64,000 bases of DNA from Lingula anatina. Its lineage: Eukaryota; Brachiopoda; Lingulata; Lingulida; Lingulidae. The position numbers and the translations under genes were made by a program. Within the stretch, counting starts at the first letter, position 1. Each line of letters starts with the position of its first letter. The DNA lies in contig NW_019775624.1 in the NCBI RefSeq assembly GCF_001039355.2, positions 616,615 through 680,614 of the forward strand, read 5' to 3'. Below are positions 61,901-64,000 of this stretch, one piece after another. The notes beneath the pieces are model-generated. The model worked only from the letters and a program-made list of their open reading frames with translations, did not search any database and was not told the DNA's origin.

Positions 61901-63450
61901 GTAGTGAGTCTTGTCCCAGTGGTTTCTATGGCATGAACTGTACGCAGCAGTGTGACTGTCAGAATGGAGCCACCTGCGCGCTGGCAGATGGCGCCTGTGT
62001 CTGTCCAGTGGGTTTCACTGGAGAAAAGTGCCAGACCAGAGGTTTGTTACTTTATGTGTGCTGAAGTTTTCTTTTTACCTTATTTTCTCTTTTTTGTCAT
62101 TAGACAAAATATCTTTAAAAAGTTCTCTTCAAATTTTGGTGAAATTTTCAATATAGAAAGGACAGAAGTAATGATTACGATTTCAGTTTAATCATCTCAA
62201 ATTTTGGTGAAATTTTCAGGATAGAAAGGACAGAAGTAATAGTTACAATTTCAGCTTAATCCATGTCTCCTAATATTTTTAAAATAATTACCCTTTTTCT
62301 TACCCTTTTCCTTGTTGGAGGAGGTCTGCATTTTGATGTACTCTGTATTTTTTTTAATCAGGCAAAGCATTGTGAATGTGTTCCAATACCTCTATGCCCC
62401 CAACAAGACATAGCTTCAGGATGGCTGTTGCCTTATTCACTTGGTTTGTCTTGAAATAGTTCAGTTGTGAAATTGTATTAAGAGTACTTTGAGATTAGCA
62501 TATAAAACTGATTAAACTGATTCTGATGTGATATATATTATTATTATTCTACAGCTTGTTCAGAGCATCAATATGGAGTGAACTGTGCCCATAACTGTAC
62601 CTGTGTGACTGAGAACACTGAAAGGTAATAGACTAATAGTATAAATCTTTTTCTAAGTTCAGGATAGTTATGAATATTATTACATAAGGTTTATACAATG
62701 TTCTTCCCATAGCTTGTGGCTACAGAAAATTGCAATGCCACAGTTTTGTTTCAGCTATTTCAGATATTCTGTACAGTCTTTGACTTGCTGAATATTCTTG
62801 CCACAAGTATATTTATTAAGGAAAAAATTATTTAGCACAAGATATATTCCTTATAGAATATACTTTTAGCATGTGATGTATTATAAAGTAAAATATGGTA
62901 AAGCAATTTATAAAATGAGAAATATATAACAGATATCTTTCTTCGTGACAGCTGCCATCCAACAGACGGTGCATGTAGCTGTAAACCAGGCTACACTGGG
63001 CCTAGGTGCCAGAGGATGTGTTCTCCACCATTCTATGGAGAAGGGTGTGCCCAGTTGTGTCAGTGTAGCAATGGTGGCTATTGTAATGCGGTGACAGGCG
63101 AGTGCAGGTGTCAGGAGGGGTTCAAAGGAGCACTGTAAGTGACCACATCCAGTCTGTAGTGCACGGGTGTTCTTAAGGGGATTTCTCAAAATAATATAGA
63201 TGTTGGCCTAAAGGGGTTTTATTATTATAATTGTTATTATGTGGCCTTCATCTTTCTTTTAATAATTAATGTATCCCATGGGTGTTTGCTGTCTGCCCAC
63301 CATTTGTAAATGTTACCTCTTTCTTTGGTACTCTCATTGTAAGTGAGGTCTGAAGATACATCATGAAATATTTTGTTCCAGATATCAGATTTATTTTGCC
63401 AGTGGTAGACATGCTACCTTATATCAATTTTTTTCAAGACATTAATTTTT
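58982..63450. repeat. Duplicated segment D, copy 2
   Basis: Starts after the N at 58981 and repeats 52772-57430. It lacks the 168-bp element and ends where an insertion begins at 63450. Confidence 0.9.
59130..63134 (+). CDS. MEGF10: MEGF10-like EGF exons 4-11, second copy (probable allele)
   Basis: Exons 59130-59222, 59594-59695, 60051-60195, 60801-60918, 61409-61548, 61899-62041, 62555-62624 and 62952-63134 have the same lengths and phases as 52920-56932. Differences include CEAGKYG to [18 protein letters not shown] to [11 protein letters not shown], a split-codon His to Gln at the start of exon 9, and GPKCQ to GPRCQ; others are silent. Exon 13 of copy 1 ends in phase 0 while exon 4 here needs one preceding base, so a read-through transcript joining the copies would shift frame. 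The matching exons 12 and 13 are not present before the window ends. Confidence 0.8.
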
Positions 63451-63479
63451 ATGTACAGACACAGATGTGTCTGTACATA
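63450..63479. repeat. Perfect 14-bp inverted repeat (hairpin)
   Basis: TATGTACAGACACA, two central bases GA, then TGTGTCTGTACATA. It marks the breakpoint between the two copies. Confidence 0.85.
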
Positions 63480-63500
63480 TTGCCATCACCTGCGTCTGTC

Positions 63501-63551
63501 GTCGCCGTCGCCGTCGCCGTCGCCGATCATGTCGCCGTCGCCGTCGCCGTG
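63501..63551. repeat. (GTCGCC)n microsatellite
   Basis: Hexanucleotide run broken once by GATCAT; strikingly GC-rich against an AT-rich background. Confidence 0.9.
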
Positions 63552-64000
63552 CACTTTCAGCGTTAACACCATAAGTGGAAGACAGTTTTACTTTTTGGCT
63601 TTATATTTACAGAGCTGACTAATATTCATAAAACGTAATCAAATTTTTTACATGTCCATGCTATTTATAGTCAATAATCAAAAATTGGTGATAATTATTC
63701 TATAATTTATTATGTAATGTTACATCAAAATTGACAAAAATCTTTTTGCACTGCTACTACAAACATTATGAAAAGAAAACTGTGTTACTTATTATTATTT
63801 TCAACTTACAAGTATGATTTGTAGGATTGGCATGCAGTTCAAATAAGAAAGCCAGCTCAAATGGGTTATCATTTATTATTGAATTTAAGCAGTTTTATGT
63901 GAAATTTTCATTTCTCTCATTCTGGCATTTTCAAAGTGTGAACTTAAACTCCCATGGGCCTGAAGCCTTACGCTTGTTACACATTTCACTTACATTGGTA

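Larger units (their letters stand above)
63450..64000. other. Sequence unique to copy 2, probable insertion
   Basis: Copy 2 departs from copy 1 exactly at a 30-base near-perfect palindrome and then a GTCGCC repeat. The remainder is AT-rich with no exon recognised; the right end lies beyond the window. Confidence 0.5.

Noticed and set aside
54592-63189. Minus-strand frames opposite the EGF exons
   Set aside because: They are antisense readings of cysteine-rich EGF codons, repeated in both copies at identical offsets.
52772-63450. True tandem expansion of EGF exons
   Set aside because: Near identity in introns, contig joins at the edges, a clean mobile-element empty site and incompatible phase at the junction favour two alleles.
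1-64000. tRNA genes, rRNA or CRISPR-like arrays
   Set aside because: None was recognised by eye; the tandem array at 2550-3510 has no spacer structure.

Overview
This is a piece of an animal nuclear genome. Genes are split into short exons with GT-AG introns, the sequence is AT-rich, and the products are metazoan membrane proteins (polycystin-2, ADAM10, a Draper/MEGF10-type receptor, a mucin-like protein). The species cannot be fixed from sequence alone. A highly heterozygous marine invertebrate is my best inference: neighbouring contigs repeat each other at near identity but differ by mobile-element insertions, and the polycystin-2 has two EF-hands, as I recall for sea urchin. Most lone N bases sit at contig joins.

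Layout. (1) 1304-1598, minus: first coding exon of a second polycystin-2-like gene that runs off the left edge. (2) 2300-3754: a mobile element with inverted ends, a 5-bp target duplication and an internal ~93-bp tandem array full of ACGT tetramers. (3) 7446-15624, minus: a nearly complete polycystin-2 gene (837 codons assembled in frame) with two interchangeable exons for the first membrane segment. (4) 17924-20890, plus: a complete three-exon gene for a 510-residue mucin-like type I membrane protein. (5) 23527-43374, minus: a complete ADAM10 gene, with two alternative last exons (two cytoplasmic tails) and a textbook U12-type AT-AC intron. Its 3' end converges on the mucin-like gene. (6) 33811-34523, minus: the first two exons of a von Willebrand A-domain gene on a contig that seems wrongly placed inside ADAM10 intron 3. 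(7) 50166 to the right edge, plus: an EMI plus multi-EGF receptor gene of the MEGF10/11/Draper type, 13 coding exons and 520 codons in frame up to 58606.

Four stretches are present twice: 30652-33172 with 35467-37311, 42892-44448 with 44450-46016, 48171-48940 with 48942-49711, and 52772-57430 with 58982-63450. They begin or end at N joins. Two insertions (a foldback element at 32098 and a 168-bp element at 57030) are present in one copy and cleanly absent in the other, and splicing straight from the first EGF block into the second would break the frame. I read these as unmerged alleles (haplotigs), not real gene duplications.

Functionally the loci are independent cell-surface genes: a cation channel, a mucin-like protein with an NPxY tail, a sheddase and a probable phagocytic receptor. 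Exon coordinates below were derived by hand from splice sites, reading phase and family similarity.
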